Shown here piece by piece: positions 27,297 through 37,907 of a DNA stretch of 64,000 nucleotides. The notes under the pieces are model-generated. The model did not search any database. It was not told the origin of the DNA and worked only from the letters and a program-made list of their open reading frames with translations. This DNA is from Paenibacillus sp. GSMTC-2017. Lineage in GTDB: Bacteria; Bacillota; Bacilli; Paenibacillales; Paenibacillaceae. The position numbers and the translations under genes are program-made. Each line of letters opens with the position of its first letter. The first letter of the stretch is position 1. Location of the stretch: assembly GCF_016019935.1 (NCBI RefSeq), contig NZ_JAECMT010000004.1, forward strand, positions 62,833 to 126,832, given 5' to 3'.

Positions 27297-30200
27297 ATGA
27301 TTGTTGCAACGAAGTTGCATATTCCTAATGAACGACACGGTTTGGTTGCTCGCGAAGAACTGCTGCGACTGCTTGATGAAGGCTTAGATGCGAAGTTGAC
27401 GCTCTTATTCGCTCCGTCTGGTTACGGAAAAACGACGGCGTTAAGCGAGTGGGCAAAACAAAGAGGTAAGCTTGTTGCATGGGTGTCACTCGGCAAGCAG
27501 GACGACGATTGGATTACCTTTTGGAGTATGGTTATCGCTTCGATTCAAAATCGTGTCCATGGCTTTGGACTCACTGTTAGTCCATTGCTTGCGGAGGGGC
27601 CATCAGCATCTTCCGCATCAACTGAGCTGGCGATGACTGCGCTGCTGAACGAGTTGAGTCGATTAACGGACGAGCTGGTTATCATGTTCGACGATTATCA
27701 TCTCGTAACGTTGCCGGCGATTCAAAAATCAATGAGCTATTTGCTGGAGTACCTTCCTAACCATATACATATTTATCTCGCAAGCCGCAATAACCTTTCT
27801 TTTCCGACGGCTAGATTGCTCGCAAAAGGGGAGATGCGGCGGATTACAATCGAGCAATTACGTTTCCGACAGGAGGAAGTGTATGATTTGTTCCGAGAGA
27901 CGACGGAATTGAATCTTTCGGTGCAGCAGCTCCATATTTTATACAACCAAACCGAAGGTTGGATTAGCGGCTTGCGGCTTGCAGCCATCGCACTGAAACG
28001 AAGCGACAATGTAGATGAATCAATTCGTAGATTCAGTGGCCGTCAGCAGCAAATCTCCGATTATTTACTAGAAGAAGTCATTCACGATCTGCCAGAGGCG
28101 ATGCGTGATTTTTTGCTACAGACTTCTGTGCTAAGCCAGATGAATCACGCCTTGTGTGAGGCAGTGACCGGTCAAGCATTAGGCCAGCAACAGCTGGAGC
28201 AGTTGGTACAGCTCCAGCTATTCATCATTCCGCTTGACGATAAGCACAACTGGTATCGTTATCACCATCTGCTGTCAGACTTCCTTCAGTCAATGCTCGC
28301 TCGAACAGCACCGGAACTGTGGGTACAGGCGAATATACGAGCCGCGCAATGGCTCGAAAATAATGGGTATATTGTAGAAGCGGTGGAACATTATTTAACG
28401 GGACGACAGTATGAAGATGTCGTTCGTCTAATCGAAGCGCATCTGTATGAGCTTTTTGGAGGTAAAAATATCGTCGTTGCTCGTTGGGTGATGCAAGTAC
28501 CTGAGGATTATGTCGCAAGCCGACCGCTAGTTGAAATTTTTTATTTAATGGCGATGGTCGGTATACGACAGTTTCATAACATTCCGTATCGGGCGGAGCG
28601 GCTTCGTATCCGTATCGAAGCCATGAAGGATAATATGGCAGCTGACGAATGGAACGCGATAATAGGAGATGTCTATTATTTATGCGGTACTGCCGCCTAT
28701 GTGAAAAGAGACCTTTTAGGCACGGCTGACTATTTTATCCTTGGAGATACGTTTGCACCCGAGCAAAGCCTTTTTATTAGAGGCGGCAACAATAATCATT
28801 ATTCGGTTGAGGAGTTTGACGATCATCTTTGCTTCATTAATGATTATCGTGATGCAGAACTATTTTTTATGAAAATGTTAGTGCATTGGCGGGATCGTGT
28901 TAACCATCCGTATGCGACACCGATGTATGCTTCTTATGCCAAGGTATTGTACGAGTGGAATCGGTTAGAGGAAGCGGAAGAGTGGATTAACCGGATCATA
29001 CATGCAGACGGATTTGCGCCAGTTCCTCGCAATCGATTCCAGATCGCTGTCGCTGCTTCGACAATTCTGCAAGCAAAGGGAAATTTACGAGAAGCTACGG
29101 CGCTGCTTGAGCAAGTTAAGCAAAAGATTGATTCACCTGATTACGACATTTTTATTCGCAAAATTGAAGCGGAACAAGCAAGCTTGGCAGTGCGTCAGGG
29201 CGATATGGAGTCAGCTCATCGGTGGTTGTTGCGGTGTAGACAGTCGCATTCTGATGAAGCAACGCTGGATCAGTCTTCTGAACAATTGGCGTTCGTTCGT
29301 GTGCTTGCAGCATGTGAACAATTCGATTCGGCGCTATCCCTTGCAGAACGGATTTATGATTTGATGACAAAAGAAAACCGTTTACGGGATCGCATTCGTA
29401 TTTTGATTCTGCAAAGCATGGTACTTTATAGCTGCAATCAGATTGAACCAGGGCTTGCGAAGCTGGATACCGCTTTACGTCTGGCTGAACCTCAAGGGTT
29501 TATTCGCAGTTTTGTGGACGAAGGCTCGGCGATGGCGGAGCTGTTGACTACGTATGTGCGGTTAAATGAAGATAAGGGCACGGTATCAAAGGAGCAGTTA
29601 AATTATGCTCGTGGCTTACTGCAAGCGTTCCATGGTCATCAAGCACTTCCACGAATGAAAATTCAAACTTTTGGTAGGTTGCGCGTAGAGTCGGAGAAAG
29701 GCGTTGCAATTAAGTGGCGGACATCCAAATCCGAGGAGCTGATGGCATTTCTCGTTCACCATCGCGGGAAGTCGGTGAGCAGGGACAGCATTCTGGATGC
29801 TTTGTGGGGCGAGGTGGAAGCTGATCGGGCAGGAGCTCAGTTCCATACAACGTCACACTATTTGCGAAAAGCTTTAAAACAAATTGGATTTGACGGCATC
29901 TTTCAGCATGCGGAAGGCGGTTATCGTATCGATAACAGTCAATGGTTCTGTGATTTGGACGAGTGGGAACGTTTGCTGGCTGTCGGGGCGCAAACCGATG
30001 ATATCATCTTGCACGAATATGCAGGTGAGCTTGTTCAATGCTATGGACAAGGTTATTTGGCAGGAACTTCGTACGAATGGGCTTTGCCGACGCGAATTCG
30101 CCTTGAAAACGAATACGTTGCGATGCTGCTTAGCCTCCATGAACGAGAGAAGGAGAAAGGGCAATATCATGCCGCTGCGGAACTGCTAGGCAAGGCGCTT

Positions 30201-30404
30201 GCTCACGATCCGCTGAACGAGTATATTCATGAGCAGCTTGTTCGCGTGCTGGTACTTGCAGATGACCGTATTTCAGCGATCAAGCGATATGAGGCGTTAA
30301 GGGTGATGCTGCTCACTGAATTCGGTCTTGAACCGAAAGAAGAGGTTAGGAGATTGCTAGATTTCGATGATCAGAGCAAGCCCAATTCACGTAACAATGA
30401 ATAG
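27297..30404 (+). CDS. Giant MalT-type STAND regulator with C-terminal BTAD domain
   Basis: 1035 residues, ATG behind TGGAGGG. N-terminal NTPase of the MalT/STAND class with P-loop in APSGYGKTT (about 36-44) and Walker B VIMFDDYH (about 125-135), an arm region (LPEAMRDFLLQTSVL), then long TPR-like helical repeats (about 340-780). The C-terminus has an OmpR-like winged helix (QTFGRLRVE...SRDSILDALW) and a bacterial transcriptional activator domain (about 900-1030, LRVMLLTEFGLEPKEEVRRL). Such proteins bind an inducer through the TPR part and activate transcription. The next gene is a 2353-aa surface protein, a likely target. GC-richer than the ABC-F gene upstream. Confidence 0.88.
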   Translation: MIVATKLHIPNERHGLVAREELLRLLDEGLDAKLTLLFAPSGYGKTTALSEWAKQRGKLVAWVSLGKQDDDWITFWSMVIASIQNRVHGFGLTVSPLLAEGPSASSASTELAMTALLNELSRLTDELVIMFDDYHLVTLPAIQKSMSYLLEYLPNHIHIYLASRNNLSFPTARLLAKGEMRRITIEQLRFRQEEVYDLFRETTELNLSVQQLHILYNQTEGWISGLRLAAIALKRSDNVDESIRRFSGRQQQISDYLLEEVIHDLPEAMRDFLLQTSVLSQMNHALCEAVTGQALGQQQLEQLVQLQLFIIPLDDKHNWYRYHHLLSDFLQSMLARTAPELWVQANIRAAQWLENNGYIVEAVEHYLTGRQYEDVVRLIEAHLYELFGGKNIVVARWVMQVPEDYVASRPLVEIFYLMAMVGIRQFHNIPYRAERLRIRIEAMKDNMAADEWNAIIGDVYYLCGTAAYVKRDLLGTADYFILGDTFAPEQSLFIRGGNNNHYSVEEFDDHLCFINDYRDAELFFMKMLVHWRDRVNHPYATPMYASYAKVLYEWNRLEEAEEWINRIIHADGFAPVPRNRFQIAVAASTILQAKGNLREATALLEQVKQKIDSPDYDIFIRKIEAEQASLAVRQGDMESAHRWLLRCRQSHSDEATLDQSSEQLAFVRVLAACEQFDSALSLAERIYDLMTKENRLRDRIRILILQSMVLYSCNQIEPGLAKLDTALRLAEPQGFIRSFVDEGSAMAELLTTYVRLNEDKGTVSKEQLNYARGLLQAFHGHQALPRMKIQTFGRLRVESEKGVAIKWRTSKSEELMAFLVHHRGKSVSRDSILDALWGEVEADRAGAQFHTTSHYLRKALKQIGFDGIFQHAEGGYRIDNSQWFCDLDEWERLLAVGAQTDDIILHEYAGELVQCYGQGYLAGTSYEWALPTRIRLENEYVAMLLSLHEREKEKGQYHAAAELLGKALAHDPLNEYIHEQLVRVLVLADDRISAIKRYEALRVMLLTEFGLEPKEEVRRLLDFDDQSKPNSRNNE

Positions 30405-30420
30405 GCATTTGCCAAAATAG

Positions 30421-30465
30421 GAACATCCCTTAGTCATTGAAGATGATTGAGGGATGTTTTTTTGA
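30421..30465 (+). terminator. Terminator after the STAND regulator
   Basis: AACATCCCT and AGGGATGTT enclose an 18-base loop with inner pairing (TCATTGAAGATGA), followed by seven T. Confidence 0.85.
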
Positions 30466-30602
30466 TTTCTAAATCGACACTATTCTACACAGACCGTGAA
30501 TTGTTGAGGTTTTGTTTAGGTTAGCTGTGTTATGGTGAGGAAAATTGTTGAGATTTGGCATAAAACAGATGAATGTGATGAAAAATGTGGGAGGAAAACA
30601 CC

Positions 30603-33600
30603 TTGTATAATCGTTTATTAAGTTTATTGCTCTCATTTTGTATTCTATTAACCTTAGTTCCAGTTGAGATTTTCGCTGCTGAATCTCCTACTATCAGCTC
30701 TTCGGCAATAAACTGGCATGACCAGACACAAGAAATCGCGGTCGGCGCCGCGAATGGTTCTGATGAGCAACCAACTGTTCCGAATTCTTTTGAGGATGTA
30801 AAACCAACGGACTGGTTCTATCCAGCGGTCACGTATGTCCAGCAAAATGGACTTTTCAGCGGCACGGATAAAGATAGCTTCTCGCCCGGCGGTACAATGA
30901 CTCGCGCGATGTATGTAACTGTACTAGGGCGTATGGCGAGATTAGATGTGAGCCAATATGCAACTACTGCATTTAAAGATGTGCAGTCAACTGCTTGGTA
31001 TGCGCCATATGTGGGATGGGCCGTAGACAAAGGCATTACAAGCGGTACGGGCAACGATACCTTCTCACCGAACGCGCCGATAACAAGAGAGCAGATGGCC
31101 ACGTTGACCTTGAAGTATTTTGAAGTGTACAAGATTCCCTATCAGACGAAAGTTAGCTTGACCTCTAAACCAAAAGATATAGCCAATATTTCTCCCTGGG
31201 CGGCCGATGCGATCGTCAAGTTGTGGCAAGCAGGTTTGCTTACTGGTGATGCTAAAGGTAATTTTAATCCGCGCTCCAAGGCAACTCGCGCTGAGGCAGC
31301 TATGTTCTCCATGCGAAGCAACGAGGTTGTGAAGGCGGGGTTGGAGGCGGAGGTGAACCCAAATCCAACTAATCCAACTACCGAACCATCGAAGCCAACA
31401 ACTGGAGGAGGCAGCCAGAGCACCCCTCCCCCTAGCACCACTCCTAGCACTTATATCATTACGTTCGAGACGAATGGCGGATCAGCAATTACTAGCCTAT
31501 CCCTGGAACAAGGCAAACGGCTGAATAACCTTCCGGTGCCATTTAAGGTAGGATCTATTTTCCAAGGGTGGTATAAGGATCGTGAGCTTACGCAAGTATT
31601 GCTTAATGATGATGTTTTGGGCGGCAATATGACGCTGTATGCCAAATATATCGAAAGCGTCGATGAAGCCGTGCAAAGCATTCCGAGCATAACGGTACTG
31701 GATCAAGCACCGAGCTTGACGATCAAGGTGATTGATACTACAGGCAGCATGACGGTAGACCAAGTGAAAGCGGGAATGAAATTTGACTCTCCGGCTAACC
31801 CGCAATTTGCCGGTATTGAAGTGACAGGTTCCAATGGCCAATTTACTGTAGCTGCTGCAGGCGGCGCATTCGAAGAAGGCAACACGTACCGATTGACGCT
31901 GACGGACACTAATCTTTCTTTTGCAGGACAAGACCAAACGACCAGAATCTATATTTTCAGCATTGCGAAACAAGAGGTTGCCGAGTTACCTCTCAATGCT
32001 GACATGATATTTGTACCGTTTGCAGACATATCAAATATGACTCGTGATGGTAAGCTTGTTGGCTCTACCTCGATTCCGGTAATATCTGCGAGTGTAGGGG
32101 ATAGTGGAACGGGTCTAGAGTTGGCTGATGTGACAGAAGGTACATTTACATATAACGGTAGCACGAGCATTCAAGTCGGCGATACCGTTGCCATGTATGA
32201 AGGAATTCGGCCTGATCAGCGTACTACGGATACAAGTGGTACCGATAGTGGCGATGTAGCCTATGTACAGATCACCGCAAAAAACGGCAATAAGTACACC
32301 TATACCCATGCAGATGCTAAAAACGTGCTATTGAAACCGAACGTTCTCCCGGTAAGCACGGCAGCGGATACCGACGGGGACACAACGAACCTCTCCATCA
32401 CGGTAGAACATTCAACAATGAACTACCAGGAAAGTAAGTATGCGCCACTCGGGCTGAATGACCTTACAGTTGTCAAAACAGGCGACTTTATCGCTTTCTA
32501 CAATGGCGAATTCGGCAGCGAATCTACTTCTGCGGGATACGGACTTATTACGTCCATCACTCCTGTCGGCGAAATGGATGTCATCGCCTATTCGGATGCA
32601 ACGCAGGAGCAAATAACAGGCGTCCTTGATTTCTATCAGAAGCAAAAGATTGAAGGAGATCAATTATTGTCGGAAGCCGATGTCGCTAGTATGGAAGGGC
32701 AAATTAAGCAGCAAGCAGTAGAAAGCGGCTTTGTGCAAGAAGCTGCCGATTATTTATCGGCGGTGGCGCTACAAACCGAAACGTTCAAGCAGCGCTACGA
32801 TGTGAAAACATTAGGGGCTTCAGGGGACGATGGTATAGATGTTAGTGTGGAGAATTTGACTATCGTACCTTCTATAAGCAATAAACTGCAACATTTTCCT
32901 GGTTACACGGGTGCAAGTGTCACCCTCCAAGTTCAGTGCGATATAGTCATTAATACGGATAATGGTGATCCTAATAATATTGTTATTCATTTGACAAGCA
33001 CATTCGTCGAAGAAATGCGATTTGAGCTCGGCGTAAACGGGGATACCCAAATAAAATGGTATTGGTTTATTCCTGTCATCAAGGATTATATCATTACCGC
33101 TAACCTGGATGCCTACACCTATACAGGAATTACTGTAACAGCTGAGATTGGTACGATCGAGAAGAATAAGTTAGTCAATTGGAAAGAAGCGAAAAACGTA
33201 CAAAACATCGCTAAGGAAATCCAAGTGCTGCTGGATGGCGTGGGTAGTAAAGGTGCGGTAAACGCCGATACATTAAGAAACAGGTATCAAAGCATATTGG
33301 AGAAGGAAACAGAATGGGTTCCGCTATTAAGCAAAGAACTCGTTAAGAGAAGCCAAAGAGTATGCTTGGGCATTATTGAGATCGAATTTGTTGTCAACTT
33401 TGTCATTAGTTTAAATCCGAATCTTACCGTGGGTATTGATTTCAATTACAAGAGCGCAAAACGATATTCGGTGACGGTACGCGTCCTAAGTGGATCAGGC
33501 AGCAGCGATACTGTAAGCCTATCGGGCGATGGCGAGTATCAGTTTAAGCTTTATGTGCTGGGTACGTTAGCATTGCGAGCAGGTATTCAAGTAGAGCTTA

Positions 33601-36600
33601 AGGCAGGTATTTTGAGTGTCGATCTGAACAGCATCGGGTTTGAAGTAGAAGCGGGTCCTTATTTGAAAATGTGGGGATATTTCTACTACCAGCTGACAAA
33701 CTCAGCTGCTGCCGGCAAGCAATCCAAATCTCTCGGAGCTCTGTTTATAGAGATGGGTATTTACTTGGATTCTGCATTCATCGCACAGGTAGGTGATGGT
33801 TGGCTCTCAGCCGAAGTCCCCATCTATGAAAAGGAATGGCCGCTTTATTCGGTAGGGGCACAAGATAATATCTATGACTTTGTATATCCGCAGGAGGATA
33901 CGCTTGAATTTAAGTTCATAGGGAAGGCAACATCGGTCAAATTGCCAGACAAGCTTTTTACAATGAACGTAATGGATTTGAAGACAGGCGAGACGAGCGA
34001 AAAGGTGTTTGATTCCTCGAATTTCACGGTGACGGTTGATAATCGTGACTTTGAATATGATCCTAGCACCAAGACATTAAAGGTTAAAAACACGAACACA
34101 TTAGGAAGCACGGGAAACTTGACGATTACATGGAAAAATGCACCGTTAGCCTTCACTTCGGCCCAAATAAAACGTACGTTTTCTATTTATTTTTCAGCAG
34201 CGTTATTTGATTGGGGATTCCAGTTTTACTTTAATAATGGTGACATGCCGCTGGCGATCGTCGCGCAATATAATGCTAAAATTACGTCCCCTGCCGATCC
34301 CGTACGTCCAGGGTATAAGTTTGCAGGTTGGTATGACAGTAATGAGGGCGGTTCAAAGTACACAATTCCTGAACGAATGCCTGCTATTTTTAAGACGCTA
34401 TATGCGCGCTGGACGCCAAACACGGATATACCGTATACAATCGAGCATTATCTGGTAGACCCTAACGACTACGCTGCGACTCTCGCGGCTACAGAGCATT
34501 TGAAGGGTACGACCGATGCCGAGATTAAACTGACTTCTAGCAAATACGTAGACCAAGGTTATGCGCCAAGCACAGTACCTAAAGGTGTATTTATTAAAGC
34601 GAATGGTTCGACCGTCGTAAAGATTTATTATTATCGTGCTTCGAAAAAAATGACGTTCAAGCCGGGTTACGGGGATTTACCAGCTATAAGCGTAATAGAG
34701 GAGCAAATCGGAAAAACGATCTCTTCGAGAATACCTGTGGGGATCAGACCAGGTTATACGTTTAACGGATGGTCGCCATCGGCTCCGAGCACGGTGCCGA
34801 ATCAAGACACCACATACACGGCGAAGTGGATAGCTAAAGATGACACGGCATACAAGGTCGTTCATTTGCAACAGGATATTGCAAGAGGTACCGATGGATT
34901 CCCGATCTTAGGAAGCACATACAGTGTCGTTGCTGAGGAAAATATGAAAGGAATAACGGATACTGCAACGATCACAGCATCTCCTAAGAGTTACGAAGGC
35001 TTTACCTATGACAGCAGCGCTCCCGGTACGCTTCTATCAAGTACGATAGCAGGGGATGGAACGACGGTTCTAAGGCTGTTCTACAAACGTAACACGTATT
35101 CGGTAACCTATGACCCGAACGGAGCTAAGTTCCAAAAAGCAAATGAGCCCAATGTACGAATGATTCCATACGGAGCACAAATTAAAGCGCCAGTTCTAAC
35201 CAATACGCCTGGCGTGCAGGATGGCTGGATGCCACGTGTAGGCATCATGCCGGCGCAAGCTCTAAAGCTAACAGCTAAGTGGGAAACGGCTCCTTATGTA
35301 GTGACCCATACGAGACAAGCCTTAACTGGTGAATATACAATAACTGAATCTGAAACGTTAGAGGGTCTAACATTTAATGAAGTCATAGCAACGCCGAAGA
35401 GCTATGAAGGCTTCACTTATGACAACAGTATACCGGGTACAGTTGAAAAAGGTATTATTAGGGGGCCGAAGGATAGCCCGCCTCAACTGAAGCTGTACTA
35501 CAAACGGAATACCTACAAGGTAACCTTTGATGCGAATGGCGGCACAGGGGGTACAACGACAGATGTTGCATATGGTGCATCTTTGGCTTCCTTATCCGAG
35601 CCGCAAGTAACAAAGGCAGGCTATATATTTAAAAGTTGGTTTCCGACTAGGGTAAGTACAATGCCAGCTCAAAATGTCACCTATACGGCACAGTGGGAGA
35701 ACGGTCCGACGGTATCTAGTGTAGGCATCAGCAATGCTACACCTACAGTTGGCGATACCCTTACTGCCGATGTGGTTATGAGCGATAGCGGCTTAGCAGG
35801 CAGTCGCGTGACCTATCAATGGCAGGTAGAGACAGAAGCAGCAAGCGGGAGCTATCAAAATGCAACAGGTGCGGGCAATACAACGACCAGTTATACAGTT
35901 GCCGCGGAAGACGCAGGCAAGAAGCTACAAGTTATCGTTACGGGAGTAGGCGAAGTATCAGGATCAGCAACGAGTGCAGCAACAAGTGCAGTTCCCGTTC
36001 CTGTTACGGGGGTAACCATAAACATCGTAGATCCAACTATTGGGGATACCCTTGTCGCTACTGTAACGATGGGCGATGGAAATGCAGTTGGCAGCCGTGT
36101 TACGTATCAATGGAAAGTAGAAACAGCAGCAGGAAGTGGATCGTATCAAAACGCGACAGGCGCTGGCAACAAGACATCCAACTACACAGTAGCATCAGCA
36201 GACGTAGGTAAGAAGCTACAGGTAGTGGTCAATGGTATAAGTCCAGCTATAGGAACGAAAACGGCAACAACAAACTCAGTTGTCGTCAAAGTAATGAGTG
36301 TAAGCATCAATAACGTTGCACCTTCTGTTGGCGATACGCTTATTGCTGAAGCGGTCATGAGCGATGGCAATGCAGCGGGCAGCCGAGTAATCTTTCAATG
36401 GCAAGTCGAGACAGTAGCAGGAAGCGGCACGTATCAGAATGCAACAGGTGTGGGCAACAAAACGGCCAGTTACACGGTGGCCGCAGTAGACGCGGGCAAG
36501 AAACTACAAGTGGTAGTTACAGGCGTAACTCCGGCGGCCGGGACGCAAAGTGTGGCAACAAGTGCAGTATCCGTACACCTGATATCGGTTACGATAAACA

Positions 36601-37664
36601 ATTCAGACCCAACTGTCGGCAATACCGTTTATGCGACTGTTACATTAGATGATGGTAACCCGGCAGGCAGTCGTGTTACGTATCAGTGGCAAGTGGAAGA
36701 GACGGCGGGAAGTGGAACATACCAGGATGCAACAGGCACCGGAAGTATAGCGGCAGCTTACATCATTCCATCGATAGACGCAGGCAAGAAGCTGCAGGTT
36801 GTTGTTACAGGTGTAAGCCCAGCGGTTGGCACACTAACAAGCAGTGCGACGAATGCCGTACTTACTTCTCCGACACTCTCATTCATGGCCGATGCTGCGG
36901 CAGCAGGATTAACCAATGTCGTGCAAGTATCCGAAACAGAAGTATCTGTATCAAGCACGGCTACGTTGACGGGTAATCTGATCATCCCGGCAGGAGTAAC
37001 GCTGAGTGTGAGTGGTACATTTACGGTCAATGCAGAAAAAACGCTTACTGTTGAAGGTGCTTTGAAAGTTACTAGCCAATCATTTACGAATAAGGGTACC
37101 GTTATAATTGGCAGCAGCGGGACGGTAACCCTTCATGGTCAAGTTATTAGTAATGGAACGTGGATTAATGACGGAACGGTTAGCATACCGGTAGGGGGCT
37201 TATTAAAATCGGATGCAGGTTCGAAAATTTCAGGCGCAGGTATCACGAATGTTGATGGGAAGTTCGAGACCTACTTAGCTACGGTAAGTATTACGGGTAG
37301 TATCGTAATATCTCCTAGTGCTCAGTTCGTAAAAAACTTTCTACCGATGTTTGGTAATTTTGATACGAATATCCAGTTGCTCAAGGGTGCCAGTGCAACA
37401 GTGACATATATCAACGGTATATCCGTTTATACATTTAGCGGCAGGCTGATGTTAATGTCCACGCAATTCAAAGTAAATGCAAACGAGCAGTATGTTTTTG
37501 CTAGTGGCTCAACATTTGATATAAATCGTAACTATTCACTTACTATTAATGCTGGTGGAGCAGTTATTAATAATGGCACTATTACAAATGAAGGTACAAT
37601 TACGAATAACGGCACATTTGATACAACGGGAGGTACACTTATCAACAATGGTACACTTCAGTAG
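30603..37664 (+). CDS. Giant SLH-domain surface adhesin with tandem repeats
   Basis: 2353 residues. TTG start at 30603 with GGGAGG eight bases upstream; it gives a clean signal peptide (MYNRLLSLLLSFCILLTLVP, cleavage near IFAAES). Three S-layer homology domains (about 60-235) anchor it to wall polysaccharide, then a Pro/Thr linker, an InlB B-repeat-like module (about 285-345), an Ig-like domain, a large central region, further InlB/Flg_new modules (about 1230-1700; GYxFxGW..., YTAKW), four about 96-residue repeats (about 1705-2090, each with PTVGDTL, GSRVTYQW, NATGxGN, AGKKLQV), and a beta-helix-like end of short NNGTI repeats. The C-terminus stops abruptly inside these repeats where a relic of another gene begins, so it may be truncated. 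No sortase motif. Confidence 0.88.
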   Translation: MYNRLLSLLLSFCILLTLVPVEIFAAESPTISSSAINWHDQTQEIAVGAANGSDEQPTVPNSFEDVKPTDWFYPAVTYVQQNGLFSGTDKDSFSPGGTMTRAMYVTVLGRMARLDVSQYATTAFKDVQSTAWYAPYVGWAVDKGITSGTGNDTFSPNAPITREQMATLTLKYFEVYKIPYQTKVSLTSKPKDIANISPWAADAIVKLWQAGLLTGDAKGNFNPRSKATRAEAAMFSMRSNEVVKAGLEAEVNPNPTNPTTEPSKPTTGGGSQSTPPPSTTPSTYIITFETNGGSAITSLSLEQGKRLNNLPVPFKVGSIFQGWYKDRELTQVLLNDDVLGGNMTLYAKYIESVDEAVQSIPSITVLDQAPSLTIKVIDTTGSMTVDQVKAGMKFDSPANPQFAGIEVTGSNGQFTVAAAGGAFEEGNTYRLTLTDTNLSFAGQDQTTRIYIFSIAKQEVAELPLNADMIFVPFADISNMTRDGKLVGSTSIPVISASVGDSGTGLELADVTEGTFTYNGSTSIQVGDTVAMYEGIRPDQRTTDTSGTDSGDVAYVQITAKNGNKYTYTHADAKNVLLKPNVLPVSTAADTDGDTTNLSITVEHSTMNYQESKYAPLGLNDLTVVKTGDFIAFYNGEFGSESTSAGYGLITSITPVGEMDVIAYSDATQEQITGVLDFYQKQKIEGDQLLSEADVASMEGQIKQQAVESGFVQEAADYLSAVALQTETFKQRYDVKTLGASGDDGIDVSVENLTIVPSISNKLQHFPGYTGASVTLQVQCDIVINTDNGDPNNIVIHLTSTFVEEMRFELGVNGDTQIKWYWFIPVIKDYIITANLDAYTYTGITVTAEIGTIEKNKLVNWKEAKNVQNIAKEIQVLLDGVGSKGAVNADTLRNRYQSILEKETEWVPLLSKELVKRSQRVCLGIIEIEFVVNFVISLNPNLTVGIDFNYKSAKRYSVTVRVLSGSGSSDTVSLSGDGEYQFKLYVLGTLALRAGIQVELKAGILSVDLNSIGFEVEAGPYLKMWGYFYYQLTNSAAAGKQSKSLGALFIEMGIYLDSAFIAQVGDGWLSAEVPIYEKEWPLYSVGAQDNIYDFVYPQEDTLEFKFIGKATSVKLPDKLFTMNVMDLKTGETSEKVFDSSNFTVTVDNRDFEYDPSTKTLKVKNTNTLGSTGNLTITWKNAPLAFTSAQIKRTFSIYFSAALFDWGFQFYFNNGDMPLAIVAQYNAKITSPADPVRPGYKFAGWYDSNEGGSKYTIPERMPAIFKTLYARWTPNTDIPYTIEHYLVDPNDYAATLAATEHLKGTTDAEIKLTSSKYVDQGYAPSTVPKGVFIKANGSTVVKIYYYRASKKMTFKPGYGDLPAISVIEEQIGKTISSRIPVGIRPGYTFNGWSPSAPSTVPNQDTTYTAKWIAKDDTAYKVVHLQQDIARGTDGFPILGSTYSVVAEENMKGITDTATITASPKSYEGFTYDSSAPGTLLSSTIAGDGTTVLRLFYKRNTYSVTYDPNGAKFQKANEPNVRMIPYGAQIKAPVLTNTPGVQDGWMPRVGIMPAQALKLTAKWETAPYVVTHTRQALTGEYTITESETLEGLTFNEVIATPKSYEGFTYDNSIPGTVEKGIIRGPKDSPPQLKLYYKRNTYKVTFDANGGTGGTTTDVAYGASLASLSEPQVTKAGYIFKSWFPTRVSTMPAQNVTYTAQWENGPTVSSVGISNATPTVGDTLTADVVMSDSGLAGSRVTYQWQVETEAASGSYQNATGAGNTTTSYTVAAEDAGKKLQVIVTGVGEVSGSATSAATSAVPVPVTGVTINIVDPTIGDTLVATVTMGDGNAVGSRVTYQWKVETAAGSGSYQNATGAGNKTSNYTVASADVGKKLQVVVNGISPAIGTKTATTNSVVVKVMSVSINNVAPSVGDTLIAEAVMSDGNAAGSRVIFQWQVETVAGSGTYQNATGVGNKTASYTVAAVDAGKKLQVVVTGVTPAAGTQSVATSAVSVHLISVTINNSDPTVGNTVYATVTLDDGNPAGSRVTYQWQVEETAGSGTYQDATGTGSIAAAYIIPSIDAGKKLQVVVTGVSPAVGTLTSSATNAVLTSPTLSFMADAAAAGLTNVVQVSETEVSVSSTATLTGNLIIPAGVTLSVSGTFTVNAEKTLTVEGALKVTSQSFTNKGTVIIGSSGTVTLHGQVISNGTWINDGTVSIPVGGLLKSDAGSKISGAGITNVDGKFETYLATVSITGSIVISPSAQFVKNFLPMFGNFDTNIQLLKGASATVTYINGISVYTFSGRLMLMSTQFKVNANEQYVFASGSTFDINRNYSLTINAGGAVINNGTITNEGTITNNGTFDTTGGTLINNGTLQ
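35709..36867 (+). repeat. Four tandem ~290-bp repeats inside the SLH adhesin gene
   Basis: Units begin near 35709, 36003, 36297 and 36588 and encode Ig-like modules sharing GDTL, SRVTYQW, YQNATG and AGKKLQV. The nucleotide similarity of neighbouring units is high enough to allow recombination and copy-number change. This repetition also creates long false open frames in the other five frames. Confidence 0.85.
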
Positions 37665-37748
37665 TTTGCTTTAATACTGCTAACGTCAGTCTAACTAGAC
37701 TTTCAGCTTAGTCTTTGTTTGAACAGCTCTGGGATTGAATAAAACATA
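37665..37748 (-). pseudogene. Relic of an SDR gene (second copy of the gene at 38951)
   Basis: TTTGCTTTAATACTGCTAAC onward matches 38985-39038 (3' end of the intact SDR gene, about 80 percent by eye), and after TTTGTTTG the match jumps to 39229-39260 (GAAC.GCTC.GGGATTGAATA). In the intact gene the two segments are 190 bases apart and each adjoins TTTGTTTG, so the relic shows a deletion between 8-bp direct repeats. The relic begins exactly at the stop codon of the giant adhesin. The interval 37749-37907 holds a hairpin (TAGAGCCTCTGA / TTCAGGGGCTCTA at about 37765-37800) without a T-run. Confidence 0.75.
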
Positions 37749-37907
37749 ACTATAAAGGAAGTTTAGAGCCTCTGAGACCTTGAGTTTCAGGGGCTCTAGA
37801 TCGTTCGAAACACATAATTCAATATAATTATTCATTACCAAACGAAGTATGAATAAGGTGGTAAAATACTATTTGTGGAAATTTTTTAAAAATGGAGGTG
37901 TTTTGGC

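Noticed and set aside
35819..37030. Long open frames in alternative frames across the adhesin repeats (e.g. 35819-36211, 36758-37030)
   Set aside because: By-products of the repetitive, codon-biased adhesin gene; no ribosome sites and repeated compositions.
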